A stretch of 64,000 bases of DNA from Streptomyces sp. WP-1 (GTDB lineage: Bacteria; Actinomycetota; Actinomycetes; Streptomycetales; Streptomycetaceae). The translations under genes and the position numbers were made by a program. Of the stretch, positions 9,366 through 17,697 are shown piece by piece. The stretch's first letter is position 1. Every line of letters starts with the position of its first letter. The notes beneath the pieces are model-generated. The model was not told the origin of the DNA and ran no database searches. It saw nothing but the letters and a program-made list of their open reading frames with translations. The stretch spans positions 1,798,001-1,862,000 of the forward strand of contig NZ_CP123923.1 in NCBI RefSeq assembly GCF_030450125.1, read 5' to 3'.

Positions 9366-12188
9366 GTGCGACGGGACTTCCAGGAGTCTGCCCGATGCCG
9401 CTCGGACCTGGTCATCGGCCGCGAGGACGTGTGCGCCGCCGCCCGCGCCCGACTCGCCTCCGGCGGCAGTGTGCTGCTCCACGGCCCGGCCGGAATAGGG
9501 AAATCGACCGTCCTGCGGGCATTGGCCGAGGAATACGCCGCCACCGCGCACATCGTCCTGCGCTGCTCGGCGACCGAGTCCGAATCCCACCTTCCGTTCC
9601 TCGCCCTCGCCGACCTCCTCGGCCTGGTGCTCGACGACGTCTGCCCCCGGCTGCCCGCCGCCCAGCGCACCGCGCTGGAGTCGGCGCTCACCGGCCGCGG
9701 CGAGTCCAGCCTCCAGCGCGACGGCCTCGCCCTGCGCCTCGCGGTGCTGTCCGCGCTGCGCGCGCTCGCCGTCCGCGGCCCGGTCCTGGTCGTCGCCGAC
9801 GACCTCCAGTGGCTGGACCCCGCCAGCGCCGAACTGCTCGGCTTCGCCGCCCGCCGGCTCGGCGGCACCCCGGTCCAACTCCTGTGCGCCGTAAGGACGG
9901 AGGGCCGGGACAGCCAGGAGTACGACCGCCATCTGCGGTCCTGCCCGCCGGACACCCTCGCCGTGCGGATCGGGCCGCTCTCGCACGCCCGGATCGCCGA
10001 GCTGCTCGGCCACCGCGGCCACGGCGCTCTGCCCCGCTCCACGGTCCGCGAGGTGCACCGCACCAGCGGCGGCAACCCGCTGTTCGCGCTGGAACTCGGC
10101 CGCGCCCTCGCCGAGAGCCGCACCCCGCCGCGCCCCGGCGAGCCGCTGCCGGTGCCCACCTCGCTGCGCGCCCTGGTGCTCAGCCGCCTGGACATGCTGT
10201 CCGTGGAGGCCCGCCGCACCCTGCTGGTGGCCAGCGCCGGCGCCCGGCCCACCCCGGCGCTGCTGCACGCGGCGGGCCGGGAGAACGCCGAGGCGGAGTG
10301 CGCCCAGGCCGCCGAACTCGGGTTGCTGGCAACGGAGTCGGACGGCCCCGCCGTACGCTTCGCGCATCCCCTCATCTCCGCCGCGCTGTACGCGGAGGCG
10401 CCCGCGCAGGAGCGGCGGGCCGCGCACGCGGCGCTGTCCACGGCCGCCTCCGATCCCATCGAGCGGGCCCGGCACCTCGCCCTCGCCACCACCGGCGCCG
10501 ACCCGGAGGTCGCCGCCCGGCTCGCCGAGGCCGCCGCCCTCGCCCGGGACCGCGGCGCGCCCTCGGTCGCCGCCCAGCTGGGGCTGCTGGCCGCCCGGCA
10601 CACCCCGGTGGACGGCGTGCCCAGCCCGGAGGAACGGCGGCTGGTCGCCGCCGAGGACGCCATCACGGCGGGCGAGGTGGACCTCGCCCGGGACATCGCC
10701 CGCGAGGTACTCAAACGGGCGAGTGTGCCCGCCGAACGGGTGCGCGCCTGGATCATCGTCATCGACACCGCCGGCCACACCATGGCCGAGGTCGACGCCC
10801 TCTTCCCGCAGGCCCTCGCCGACGCCGGTGACGATCCGCGGCTGCTCGCCCTGGTCCACTACCAGCTGGGCTGGCGGGCACTGATCGTGGAAGGCGACTT
10901 CACCGCGGCCCGCGACGCCGCCGCGCACGCCGCCGAGCTGGCCGCGCGCAGCAAGGACCGGCGCACCGAGCTGCTCGCCCTCGCCTTCCAGGCGCAGACC
11001 GAGACCCTGATGGGCCATCCGGAGGCGCCCCGCACCATCAAACGGGCCCTGCGCGAGCCCCAGGACCCGCGGGTGGCCTGGCATCACAACGGGGCGGGCA
11101 GCGCCCGGTTCCGCTGGCTGGTCATGGGCGACCAGCTGGCCGAGGCGCGGGCCACCGTCACCGGGCTGCTGCGCGAGGTGCGCCGGCGCGGCTCGGTGGA
11201 GAGCGAGGTGCACTTCCTGCGCGGCCTCGCCGAGACCGAACTGCGCGCCGGGCACTGCGGCCGCGCCCTCGACCTCGCCCGCGAGGGCCTCAAGCTGGCC
11301 CGGGACTCCGGGATCGGCGAGACCGCCTCGGCGATGCTGACCTCGCTCGCGGAGGCGTCCGGCGGAGACGTGGACCGGGCGCTCACCCTCGCCCGGGAGG
11401 CGGTGGAGCACGCCGAGGGGGACGGCGACCAGATGTACCTCTCCCGGGCCCTGGGCGCGCTCGGGTACGCCCAGTTGGTGGCCGGGGACCCGGCCGGCAC
11501 CGTGCGCTCGCTGCGCCGGGTGCGCAGCCTGGAGCTGGGCCTCGGCATCACCGACCCGGCCCGGGGCCGCTGGCAGGGCGACCTCGCCGAGGCGCTGGTC
11601 CGTATCGGTGAACCCGCCGAGGCGCAGGACGTCATCGACACCGCGCGGGAGCACGCGCTGCGGCTCGGCCGGGAGAGCGTGCTCGCCGTGCTCGACCGCT
11701 CCGAGGCCCTGGTGCGGGCCGCGCAGGGCGCGGGCGAGGCGGCGCTCGACCGGCTGAGATCGGCTCAGGACCGGCTCGGCAAGCTGGGTTACGGCCTGGA
11801 GGAGGCGCGGGCCGCGTTCGCGCTGGCCCGGCTGCGCGGCCGGCGCCCGGGGCCCGCGGCCTTCGACGAGGCGACCCGGATGTTCCGCCGCTGCCGGGCG
11901 CTGCCGTGGCTGCGCCAGGTGGACGAGGCGCTCACCACCCTCGACACCGAACCCGTGCGGACCGTGCCCGCCGCCCTGGACGCGCTCGACGTGCTGGACG
12001 TCCTGGCCGCGATGGAGCGTCAGGTGGCCGCGCTGGTCATGGAGGGTGCCACCAACAGGGAGATAGCGGCGCGGCTGTTCATCAGCGTCAAGACGGTCGA
12101 GGCCACGCTCACCCGGGTCTACCGCAAGCTCGGGATCCGGTCGCGGGTCGACATCGTCCGATTGGCCGCAGGTCGGCGCGCGCACTGA
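9366..12188 (+). CDS. LAL-family (large ATP-binding LuxR) regulator
   Basis: A 940-residue regulator. The N-terminal AAA/STAND ATPase has Walker A GPAGIGKST (about 40-48) and Walker B VLVVADDLQWLDPAS. A long helical, TPR-like middle follows (repeats of A-L-x-A-R-E type). The C-terminal LuxR helix-turn-helix is QVAALVMEGATNREIAARLF ... KTVEATLTRVYRKLGI. GTG 9366 is preferred because AGGGGAG ends 8 nt before it; GTG 9360 is too close. LAL proteins use nucleotide binding to switch activity and often act as pathway-specific activators. The next gene is a secreted trypsin sharing an 11-bp upstream element, so control of that gene is plausible. No stop or frameshift was seen. Confidence 0.9.
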   Translation: MRRDFQESARCRSDLVIGREDVCAAARARLASGGSVLLHGPAGIGKSTVLRALAEEYAATAHIVLRCSATESESHLPFLALADLLGLVLDDVCPRLPAAQRTALESALTGRGESSLQRDGLALRLAVLSALRALAVRGPVLVVADDLQWLDPASAELLGFAARRLGGTPVQLLCAVRTEGRDSQEYDRHLRSCPPDTLAVRIGPLSHARIAELLGHRGHGALPRSTVREVHRTSGGNPLFALELGRALAESRTPPRPGEPLPVPTSLRALVLSRLDMLSVEARRTLLVASAGARPTPALLHAAGRENAEAECAQAAELGLLATESDGPAVRFAHPLISAALYAEAPAQERRAAHAALSTAASDPIERARHLALATTGADPEVAARLAEAAALARDRGAPSVAAQLGLLAARHTPVDGVPSPEERRLVAAEDAITAGEVDLARDIAREVLKRASVPAERVRAWIIVIDTAGHTMAEVDALFPQALADAGDDPRLLALVHYQLGWRALIVEGDFTAARDAAAHAAELAARSKDRRTELLALAFQAQTETLMGHPEAPRTIKRALREPQDPRVAWHHNGAGSARFRWLVMGDQLAEARATVTGLLREVRRRGSVESEVHFLRGLAETELRAGHCGRALDLAREGLKLARDSGIGETASAMLTSLAEASGGDVDRALTLAREAVEHAEGDGDQMYLSRALGALGYAQLVAGDPAGTVRSLRRVRSLELGLGITDPARGRWQGDLAEALVRIGEPAEAQDVIDTAREHALRLGRESVLAVLDRSEALVRAAQGAGEAALDRLRSAQDRLGKLGYGLEEARAAFALARLRGRRPGPAAFDEATRMFRRCRALPWLRQVDEALTTLDTEPVRTVPAALDALDVLDVLAAMERQVAALVMEGATNREIAARLFISVKTVEATLTRVYRKLGIRSRVDIVRLAAGRRAH

Positions 12189-12216
12189 GCGGGGCGCCTG
12201 TTAACTGAACCGGACC

Positions 12217-12256
12217 GAGGGTTTTCCCTCACCCGACCCCCTAGGGGGTTCCCTCA
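12217..12256. promoter_or_regulatory. clustered dyads upstream of the trypsin gene
   Basis: Three elements lie side by side: GAGGGTTTTCCCTC (12217-12230, inverted repeat containing the TTTCCCTCACC copy at 12223-12233), the perfect palindrome ACCCCCTAGGGGGT (12236-12249), and a second TTCCCTCA (12249-12256), 25 bp from the first (12224-12231). They are 143-182 bp upstream of the protease start. This looks like an operator region. Confidence 0.5.
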
Positions 12257-12398
12257 TTGGGAGCCGAAGGTTCCGGGACCTAGCGTAATGGGCGTACCGC
12301 TCGCCCGGGTACAGGGGGTCGGACCCACCCCCCACCACCGTGCACAACCCCTCTACCCGTGCGAACCCCCCACCGGTGCAACCCCACTGAGGAGACTC

Positions 12399-13190
12399 AT
12401 GTTCGGGCCCACACGTGCCAGACGCACCGCCGCGATCCTGGTGGCCACCGCCGCCGCCGCGACGACCGCGCTGCTCGCCTCCCCCACGGCGAGCGCAGCT
12501 CCCCAGCCCATCGTCGGCGGTACGACGACCACCACCACGGCGTACCCGTTCGTCATGCAGATCACGGACGCGTCCGGCAGCCAGTTCTGCGGCGGCACCC
12601 TGGTGTCCGCCACCAAGGTGGTGACGGCCGCGCACTGCATGGCCGGCGAGACCCCCGACAGTGTCCGCGTCGTCGGCGGCCGTACCAAGCTCAACGGTAC
12701 CGACGGCACGGTGAGCAAGGTCAGCAAGATCTGGGTGAACCCGGACTACACGGACGCCACCAACGGCGACGACGTGTCCGTGCTGACCCTGTCGACGTCG
12801 ATGCCGTACCAGCCGGTGTCGTACGTCTCCTCCTCCCAGACGGGTGTGTACGCGGCCGGTACCACGGCGCGGATCCTCGGCTGGGGCACGACTTCGGAGA
12901 ACGGCAGCTCCTCCAACCAGCTGCGGACCGCGACCGTACCGGTCGTGTCCGACGCGAGCTGCCGTTCCGCCTACGGTTCGGACTACGTGCAGTCCGACAT
13001 GGTGTGCGCCGGATACAGCTCCGGCGGCGTAGACACCTGCCAGGGCGACAGCGGCGGTCCCCTGCTCATCGGGGGCGTCCTGGCAGGGATCACTTCTTGG
13101 GGCGAGGGGTGCGCGGAGGCGGGTTACCCGGGTGTCTACACCCGGCTGGCCACCTTCTCGGACCAGGTCACCGCACAGGTGAACTCGTGA
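12399..13190 (+). CDS. secreted trypsin-like serine protease (S1)
   Basis: A 263-residue preproprotein. Signal peptide: Arg-rich start MFGPTRARRT, hydrophobic Ala-rich core, cleavage near TASA. A very short propeptide (APQP) precedes the mature N-terminus IVGG. Catalytic triad: His in VTAAHC, Asp in NGDDVSVLTL, Ser in CQGDSGGPLL. The Asp six residues before the Ser (GVDTCQGDSGG) predicts trypsin specificity for Arg/Lys. Six Cys can form the usual disulfides. It closely resembles S. griseus trypsin. ATG 12399 follows GAGGAG; the upstream frame is the promoter. Likely regulated with development by the neighbouring LAL protein (inferred). Confidence 0.93.
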   Translation: MFGPTRARRTAAILVATAAAATTALLASPTASAAPQPIVGGTTTTTTAYPFVMQITDASGSQFCGGTLVSATKVVTAAHCMAGETPDSVRVVGGRTKLNGTDGTVSKVSKIWVNPDYTDATNGDDVSVLTLSTSMPYQPVSYVSSSQTGVYAAGTTARILGWGTTSENGSSSNQLRTATVPVVSDASCRSAYGSDYVQSDMVCAGYSSGGVDTCQGDSGGPLLIGGVLAGITSWGEGCAEAGYPGVYTRLATFSDQVTAQVNS

Positions 13191-13227
13191 CCCGGAAGAT
13201 CTCCCGAGTACCCCTCGGGTAAGGCCA

Positions 13228-13273
13228 GGGGGGCGTTGCGAGCGACCACGAGCAGCCCGCAGCGCCCCCCTTT
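13228..13273 (+). terminator. terminator after the trypsin gene
   Basis: GGGGGGCGTTGCG (13228-13240) pairs with CGCAGCGCCCCCC (13258-13270), 13 bp with one G-T pair, followed by TTT. It lies 38 nt after the protease stop. A smaller CCCGAG/CTCGGG hairpin (13203-13219) precedes it. Confidence 0.75.
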
Positions 13274-13346
13274 CCACGAACGGATCCGGCCACGCCGGGT
13301 GACACCGGTTTCCACGAACGGATCCGGCCACGCCGGGTGGCACCGG
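13271..13346. repeat. 38-bp tandem duplication
   Basis: A 38-bp unit (starts TTTCCACGAACGGATCCGG) at 13271-13308 is repeated head-to-tail at 13309-13346 with a single A/G difference. The unit contains the palindrome CGGATCCG. It is in a 336-bp gene-free stretch (13191-13526) between the protease and a membrane protein. The remainder, 13347-13526, shows nothing recognisable beyond a probable promoter. Confidence 0.8.
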
Positions 13347-13526
13347 CGACCCCCTCGCGCCCTCCTCCGCATCGCGGAATGCACCCAGTGACCTGCCGGG
13401 TCGCACGCCCGATCACCGCGTTCCGGATGACGGTCGCTGCCGCAGTCGCTTTCACGCCGGTCCCGCGCGGCCCCGGTCTTCGCCCCTTGACCTGCGTGAA
13501 CACGCGGTGTCTACAGTGGCCGGGCC

Positions 13527-13949
13527 ATGGGCGGACGGACCGGTGTCGGAGGAGATGGCGTGGTGGCCGGGAGAGTTGTCGTCGGCTGGATCGTGGCTAT
13601 CGCCGTCGTCCTCGGGGCGGTGGCCTGGCTCGCGCACCGCATGAACACCGACGACCAGCCGGCCACCGGCTCGCCGGAACCCGTGGAGATCACGGACTCC
13701 GGGGTCCGGTACGAGCGCGGCGAGCAGGTGTTCAGCGCGGACTACGCCATCCGCAACGACGAGGGCCACGCGGTCACTTACACCGTGGTGTTCGACTTCG
13801 AGAACGGAACCACTCGGACGGTGACCAGGCGGGTCGCGTCCGGCGTGTCCGTGCGGGGAACGGTCGACACGCCGTTCGAGAAGTCGCGTCCCTCGGCCGA
13901 GGGCACACCCTCCGAGGTGCGCGTCGCCGACATCAGTACCTCGGAGTGA
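13527..13949 (+). CDS. membrane-anchored hypothetical protein
   Basis: A 140-residue protein. A Gly/Val-rich N-terminus is followed by one transmembrane segment (about 15-35, VVVGWIVAIAVVLGAVAWLA). An extracytoplasmic beta-rich domain follows (YERGEQVFSADYAIRN, then VTYTVVFDFENGTTRTVTRR), reminiscent of FxLYD/DUF-type domains that read like a beta-sandwich. The start is uncertain: ATG 13527 or GTG 13560, as neither has a clear ribosome site. It sits alone before a small terminator. Unknown function. Confidence 0.65.
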   Translation: MGGRTGVGGDGVVAGRVVVGWIVAIAVVLGAVAWLAHRMNTDDQPATGSPEPVEITDSGVRYERGEQVFSADYAIRNDEGHAVTYTVVFDFENGTTRTVTRRVASGVSVRGTVDTPFEKSRPSAEGTPSEVRVADISTSE

Positions 13950-13951
13950 TT

Positions 13952-13974
13952 CCGGACGCCGTCCGGTCCTTTTT
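13952..13974 (+). terminator. short hairpin with T-run
   Basis: CCGGAC-GCC-GTCCGG (13952-13966) followed by TCCTTTTT is a classic intrinsic terminator, one of few T-run examples in the window. It begins right after the membrane protein stop at 13949. Confidence 0.85.
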
Positions 13975-14079
13975 GGGCCTTTACCCGTGGGGGGACCTTG
14001 GGCGGGGGCGGCGGAGGGAAGGGTTCCTCCTGGGGCCGGTGAGGCCGGTGCGATGTCGGAGAGTGCTGGAGGGGCAGAG

Positions 14080-14922
14080 ATGACCGAGGCGTTGGTGCTG
14101 GGTGGCGGCGGGGTGGGCGGGATCGCCTGGATGACCGGGCTGCTCGCGGGACTCGCCGATGCCGGGCAGGACGTCACCGGGGCCGGATTGCTGGTGGGCA
14201 CCTCGGCGGGGGCGACCGTCGCGGCCCAACTGGGCAGCGGGCTCGGCGTGGAGAAGCTGTACGCGCGGCAGGTGGAGCCCGCCCTGCAGGCGCGCGAGAT
14301 CATGGCCGAGATGGACATCGACAGGTTCGCCGCGGAGATCGGCGTCACGATGGCCACGGCGTCCTCGGCGGCGGAGCTGCGCGGCGCGGTCGGCCGGGTG
14401 GCCCTCGCCGCGCGGACGGTCGGCGAGCCCGAGCGGCTCGCGGTGATCGAGTCCAGGCTCCCCGAACACGGCTGGCCCCGGCGGGCGTTGAAGGTCGTCG
14501 CGGTCGACGCCGAGACCGGTGACACGCGGGTCTTCGACCGTGACTCGGGTGTCCCGCTGGTCGACGCGGTCGCCGCCAGCTGCGCCGTCCCGGGGGTGTG
14601 GCCGCCGGTGACGATCGCCGGGCGCCGCTACATCGACGGCGGTGTCCGCTCCGTCGCCAACGCCGACCTCGCCTCCGGTGCCGACCGCGTGCTGGTCCTC
14701 GTCCCGCTGGGCCCCGTCGAGCCCCTGCCGAGCGACCACCCGCTGGACGACACGGTCGCGGCCCTGCGCGCCGAGGGCGCCGAGGTCCTCGTCGTCGGCC
14801 CCGACGACGCCTCGACCGCCGCGATCGGCGCCAACCCGCTGGACCCGGCGACCCGCGAACCGGCGGCGAGGGCGGGCCGCGAGCAGGGGCGGCGGCTGAA
14901 GCTGGAGTGGGCGAAGGCCTGA
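14080..14922 (+). CDS. patatin-like phospholipase
   Basis: A 280-residue protein of the patatin/RssA family, lipid acyl hydrolases using a Ser-Asp dyad. Glycine-rich oxyanion loop: LVLGGGGVGGIAW (about 4-16). Nucleophile: GTSAGATVAA (GxSxG). Catalytic Asp: YIDGGVRSVANADLA (DGG). All key residues are present, and length is typical for bacterial patatins. ATG 14080 follows GGAGG with 7-nt spacing; ATG 14053 is an alternative. There is no signal peptide, so it acts in the cytoplasm or at the inner membrane face. Single gene, convergent with the following SDR. Confidence 0.88.
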   Translation: MTEALVLGGGGVGGIAWMTGLLAGLADAGQDVTGAGLLVGTSAGATVAAQLGSGLGVEKLYARQVEPALQAREIMAEMDIDRFAAEIGVTMATASSAAELRGAVGRVALAARTVGEPERLAVIESRLPEHGWPRRALKVVAVDAETGDTRVFDRDSGVPLVDAVAASCAVPGVWPPVTIAGRRYIDGGVRSVANADLASGADRVLVLVPLGPVEPLPSDHPLDDTVAALRAEGAEVLVVGPDDASTAAIGANPLDPATREPAARAGREQGRRLKLEWAKA

Positions 14923-15076
14923 CCGGGACCCGCAGGCGTCGCGGACGGGGGCGGCGTGGTGCCGGAGGCGTCCAGGCAGGAGGCGGCCGGGGAGAGGCGT
15001 GGTGGCGAGGCCCGGTGCCAGGCGGGGCCGGGTGGCGGCGGGTGAGGTACGCCTCGCGCAACACGCCCCCCGGGGG

Positions 15077-15796
15077 CTACCAGGGGACGGTTCGGCCCTG
15101 GTAGTCGAGGAACTGTACGCCGGGGGTGCCGAGTTGGGCGAGCATGACGTCCACCAGCCGGGGGATGCTGTCCTCGATCCCGAGGGGGGCGTCCGGTCCG
15201 CCCAGTTCGGTGCGGATCCAGCCGGGTGCCAGGACCAGCAGCGTGCGCGCGGGCTCCGGCTGGCGGACCGCGAAGCTGCGCATGAACTGGTTCAGGGCCG
15301 CCTTGCTGCCCCGGTAGACCTCTCGCCGCCCGGTCTCGTTGTTGGCGATGCTGCCCTGGCCGGACGACATCGCGCCGATCAGACCGGTCGGGGTGACGAG
15401 GTCCTGCAGGGATTCGATGACGCGCATCGGGCTCAGCGCGTTGGTGAGCATGACGGCGTTGAACTCCTCGGTCGTGACCTCGCCGACGGGGATGTGCTCG
15501 TCCCGCGTGGTGATTCCCGCGTTGACGAAGAGGACGTCCAGCACGCGGCCGTCCAGGCGTCCGCGCAGCGCCGCGATCTGGTCCGGCTCGTCGATGTCCA
15601 GCGTCTCGATCTCCAGCCTGCCGCCGGCGGTCTCGGCGAGTTCGTGCAGCCCGGATCGCGGACGGCCCGGCCGGACCGTGCCGATGACCTGCCATCCCCT
15701 GTCGAGGAACTGCTCGGCGACGGCGCGGCCCAGCCCACGGCCGGCGGCGACGATCAAGGCGGTCGGGGGCGTTCTCTTCGAGGTGGGTGCAGGCAT
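15077..15796 (-). CDS. short-chain dehydrogenase/reductase
   Basis: A 239-residue SDR. The cofactor motif is ALIVAAGRGLGRAVAEQ (a TGxxxGxG variant with Ala for Thr-Gly). NAG is seen in LFVNAGITT; the catalytic Ser is in GAMSSGQGS and Tyr/Lys in YRGSKAALNQF. The family reduces or oxidises carbonyl/alcohol groups with NAD(P)H; the substrate is unknown. ATG 15796 (MPAPTSKRTPP) is preferred over an in-frame start at 15943, which would run through the regulator start. Divergent from a truncated Lrp/AsnC-type regulator gene that probably once controlled it. Confidence 0.85.
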   Translation of the reverse strand: MPAPTSKRTPPTALIVAAGRGLGRAVAEQFLDRGWQVIGTVRPGRPRSGLHELAETAGGRLEIETLDIDEPDQIAALRGRLDGRVLDVLFVNAGITTRDEHIPVGEVTTEEFNAVMLTNALSPMRVIESLQDLVTPTGLIGAMSSGQGSIANNETGRREVYRGSKAALNQFMRSFAVRQPEPARTLLVLAPGWIRTELGGPDAPLGIEDSIPRLVDVMLAQLGTPGVQFLDYQGRTVPW

Positions 15797-15911
15797 GGTT
15801 GCAGGCCCTTCATCGGTCGGTCGTCGTACCCGTGTCGTCGTGCTCCTGCAAGCCTCGGCCAGGCGCGCCGCACGGCGAGCTGGAAACGCCGCCGTCTGTG
15901 GCATCACCGCC

Positions 15912-16256
15912 ATGCCGCGCCCCGAAATCGCCGCATCCGACATCCCGGAGTCGGACGACGTGCGAATCCTTCGGGCACTCCGGATCGATCCACGGGTGGG
16001 ATCCGCGACCGCGGCGAAGGTCCTCGGGATCTCCGGGCCGACCGTCGCCCGCCGCTACCGCCGGATGCGACGGGCCGGGGCGATCCGGGTGGTCGGGGTC
16101 GTCGATCCGGGAGCGCTCGGGCAGAGCCGGTGGATGGTGCGGCCGCGCCGCCGCCGTGCTCGACCTCCGGGCGTCGAGGCGATGGAGGTGAGCCCGGTCG
16201 TCCACCGTCGGATCGAGCAGGCCGGGGCCCGGGTCGATGGCGAACACCTTATGTGA
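15912..16256 (+). pseudogene. truncated Lrp/AsnC-type regulator
   Basis: 114 codons. The N-terminal half is a normal AsnC/Lrp DNA-binding domain (DVRILRALRIDPRVGSATAA, KVLGISGPTVARRYRRMRRA). The start of the ligand-binding part (VGVVDPGALGQSRWMVR) is present. After about residue 77 the frame turns into low-complexity Arg/Pro-rich sequence, and neither other plus frame continues the RAM domain up to the promoter of the next gene. Full Lrp-type regulators are about 150 or more residues (double-domain ones about 330). This looks like a deletion remnant; it could still bind DNA. Divergent from the SDR gene, the usual place for its regulator. Confidence 0.6.
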
Positions 16257-16298
16257 ACAATTGCCCCACATTCGCACAAATGGACTATAAAATGTGTG

Positions 16299-16304
16299 TA
16301 TAGT
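16299..16304 (+). promoter_or_regulatory. -10 element for a probably leaderless transcript
   Basis: TATAGT ends 6 nt before GTG 16311. A transcription start about 7 nt downstream would put the 5' end on the start codon, and there is no Shine-Dalgarno sequence. A second possible -10, TATAAA (16286-16291), lies 19 nt after TTGCCC (16261-16266). Leaderless mRNAs are common in Streptomyces; the call is inferred. Confidence 0.45.
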
Positions 16305-16310
16305 CCCGGC

Positions 16311-17129
16311 GTGTTTCCTTCGATCAAGAAGACGCCCGCGCCGGTGTCCGCGACAGAGAAGATGCGGGAACGGCGCCGAGGGTTCCGTCCGGCCGCGCTC
16401 GTCCCGGCCGCCGTCGGCATGGCGCTGGCGCTGACCGGCTGCGCTCAGGTCGACACCACCTCGCCGAGCACCGCGCGCAAGGAGGCGGCGCAGGGGGCGC
16501 CGGCGAGCCTCGGCGGTGTCGACTGCCGCAAGGCCAAGTGCATCGCGCTGACCTTCGACGCGGGTCCCAGCGAGAACTCCCCGAAGCTGCTGGACATCCT
16601 GAAGGAGAAGAAGGTCCACGCGACGTTCTTCCTGCTCGGCGAGCGGCACATCGAGAAGTACCCGCAGCTGGTCAAGCGCATGGCCAACGAGGGCCACGAG
16701 GTGGCGAGCCACACCTGGGACCACAAGATCCTCACGGACATATCCGACGACCAGGTGCGCGAGGAGTTGCGGCGGCCGAACGACGCGATCAAGCGGATCA
16801 CCGGACGCAAGCCCACGCTGATGCGCCCGCCGCAGGGCCGTACGGATGCCAACATCCATGAGATCTGCAAGGAGTTGGGGCTCGCGGAGGTCCTGTGGAG
16901 CGTGACCGCGAAGGACTACGCGACCACCGACTCGGCGCTCATCACCAAGCGCGTCCTCGACCAGGCCGACCGGGACGGGATCATCCTGCTGCACGACATC
17001 TACTCCGGTACCGTGCCCGCCGTACCGGGCATCATCGACGCCCTCAAGAAGCGCGGGTACACCTTCGTGACGGTCCCCCAGCTCCTCGCCCCCGGCAGGG
17101 CCGAGCCGGGCAAGGTCTACCGGCCCTGA
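16311..17129 (+). CDS. polysaccharide deacetylase lipoprotein (NodB domain)
   Basis: A 272-residue protein. Type II signal peptide with lipobox L-T-G-C (Cys44). NodB homology domain about 77-260: motif 1 TFDAGPSENSPK, motif 2 SHTWDH, motif 3 LMRPPQGRTD, motif 5 IILLHDIYSG. Family members remove N- or O-acetyl groups from cell-wall or extracellular glycans (CE4). In motif 1 the metal-binding second Asp of TFDDGP is Ala, a variant I recall in other Streptomyces paralogues; activity or metal use may differ. Start GTG 16311 fits a leaderless promoter; ATG 16362 is an alternative that still leaves a signal peptide. Acts on the outer face of the membrane. Confidence 0.88.
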   Translation: MFPSIKKTPAPVSATEKMRERRRGFRPAALVPAAVGMALALTGCAQVDTTSPSTARKEAAQGAPASLGGVDCRKAKCIALTFDAGPSENSPKLLDILKEKKVHATFFLLGERHIEKYPQLVKRMANEGHEVASHTWDHKILTDISDDQVREELRRPNDAIKRITGRKPTLMRPPQGRTDANIHEICKELGLAEVLWSVTAKDYATTDSALITKRVLDQADRDGIILLHDIYSGTVPAVPGIIDALKKRGYTFVTVPQLLAPGRAEPGKVYRP

Positions 17130-17207
17130 GCCCCGGGGTGCTGGGCCGACCGGGTGAGCCGGTACCGAACTCCCGGCCGCGCGAGGGCCAGTGCCTACGA
17201 TCGGCAC

Positions 17208-17648
17208 GTGCCGACCTTCACCCTCACCCGGACCGTGCCGCTCCCGCTGGACGAGGCGTGGCGCCGGATCACCGAGTGGCCCCGCCACTCGATCGCCGTG
17301 CCGCTGACCCGGGTCAGGGTGCTGACCCCCGGCCCGACCCGGGTGGGCACCCGTTTCACGGCGCGCTCCGGCCTCGGCCCGCTCACCATGGACGACCCCA
17401 TGGAGGTGACCGTCTGGCGCCCGCCCGCGGACGGCGAGGGCGGGCTGTGCCGGCTGGAGAAGCGGGGCCGGGTGATCCTCGGCTGGGCGGAGATCGAGGT
17501 CCGGCCGGGGCCCGGGGGCCGCAGCCGGGTGGTGTGGCGGGAGGAGCTGCGGGTGCGGTTCCTGCCGCAGGCGTTCGACGGGGTGGTGAGGCGTACGGCC
17601 CGTATCGTCTTCGGGCGCGGGGTGAACCGGCTGCTCAGGCGGGCTTGA
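17208..17648 (+). CDS. SRPBCC-fold protein (polyketide cyclase/START-like)
   Basis: A 146-residue protein with the SRPBCC pattern: FTLTRTVPLPLDEAWRRITE at the start (strand then helix), GPTRVGTRFTARSG, then SRVVWREELRVRFLPQAF and a long C-terminal helix VVRRTARIVFGRGVNRLLRR. The fold binds hydrophobic ligands; the ligand is unknown. GTG 17208 lies 7 nt after TACGAT (about 17195-17200), a -10-like hexamer, and has no ribosome site, so it may be leaderless. It follows the deacetylase by 78 nt but probably has its own promoter. Confidence 0.75.
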   Translation: MPTFTLTRTVPLPLDEAWRRITEWPRHSIAVPLTRVRVLTPGPTRVGTRFTARSGLGPLTMDDPMEVTVWRPPADGEGGLCRLEKRGRVILGWAEIEVRPGPGGRSRVVWREELRVRFLPQAFDGVVRRTARIVFGRGVNRLLRRA

Positions 17649-17697
17649 GCGGGACCGGCTCCGGGCGGGGCCGAACGGCCGTACGCCTGGGCGGGGT

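Noticed and set aside
13271..13346. Attachment site or IS end from the 38-bp tandem repeat
   Set aside because: No integrase, transposase or tRNA nearby; a plain tandem duplication explains it.
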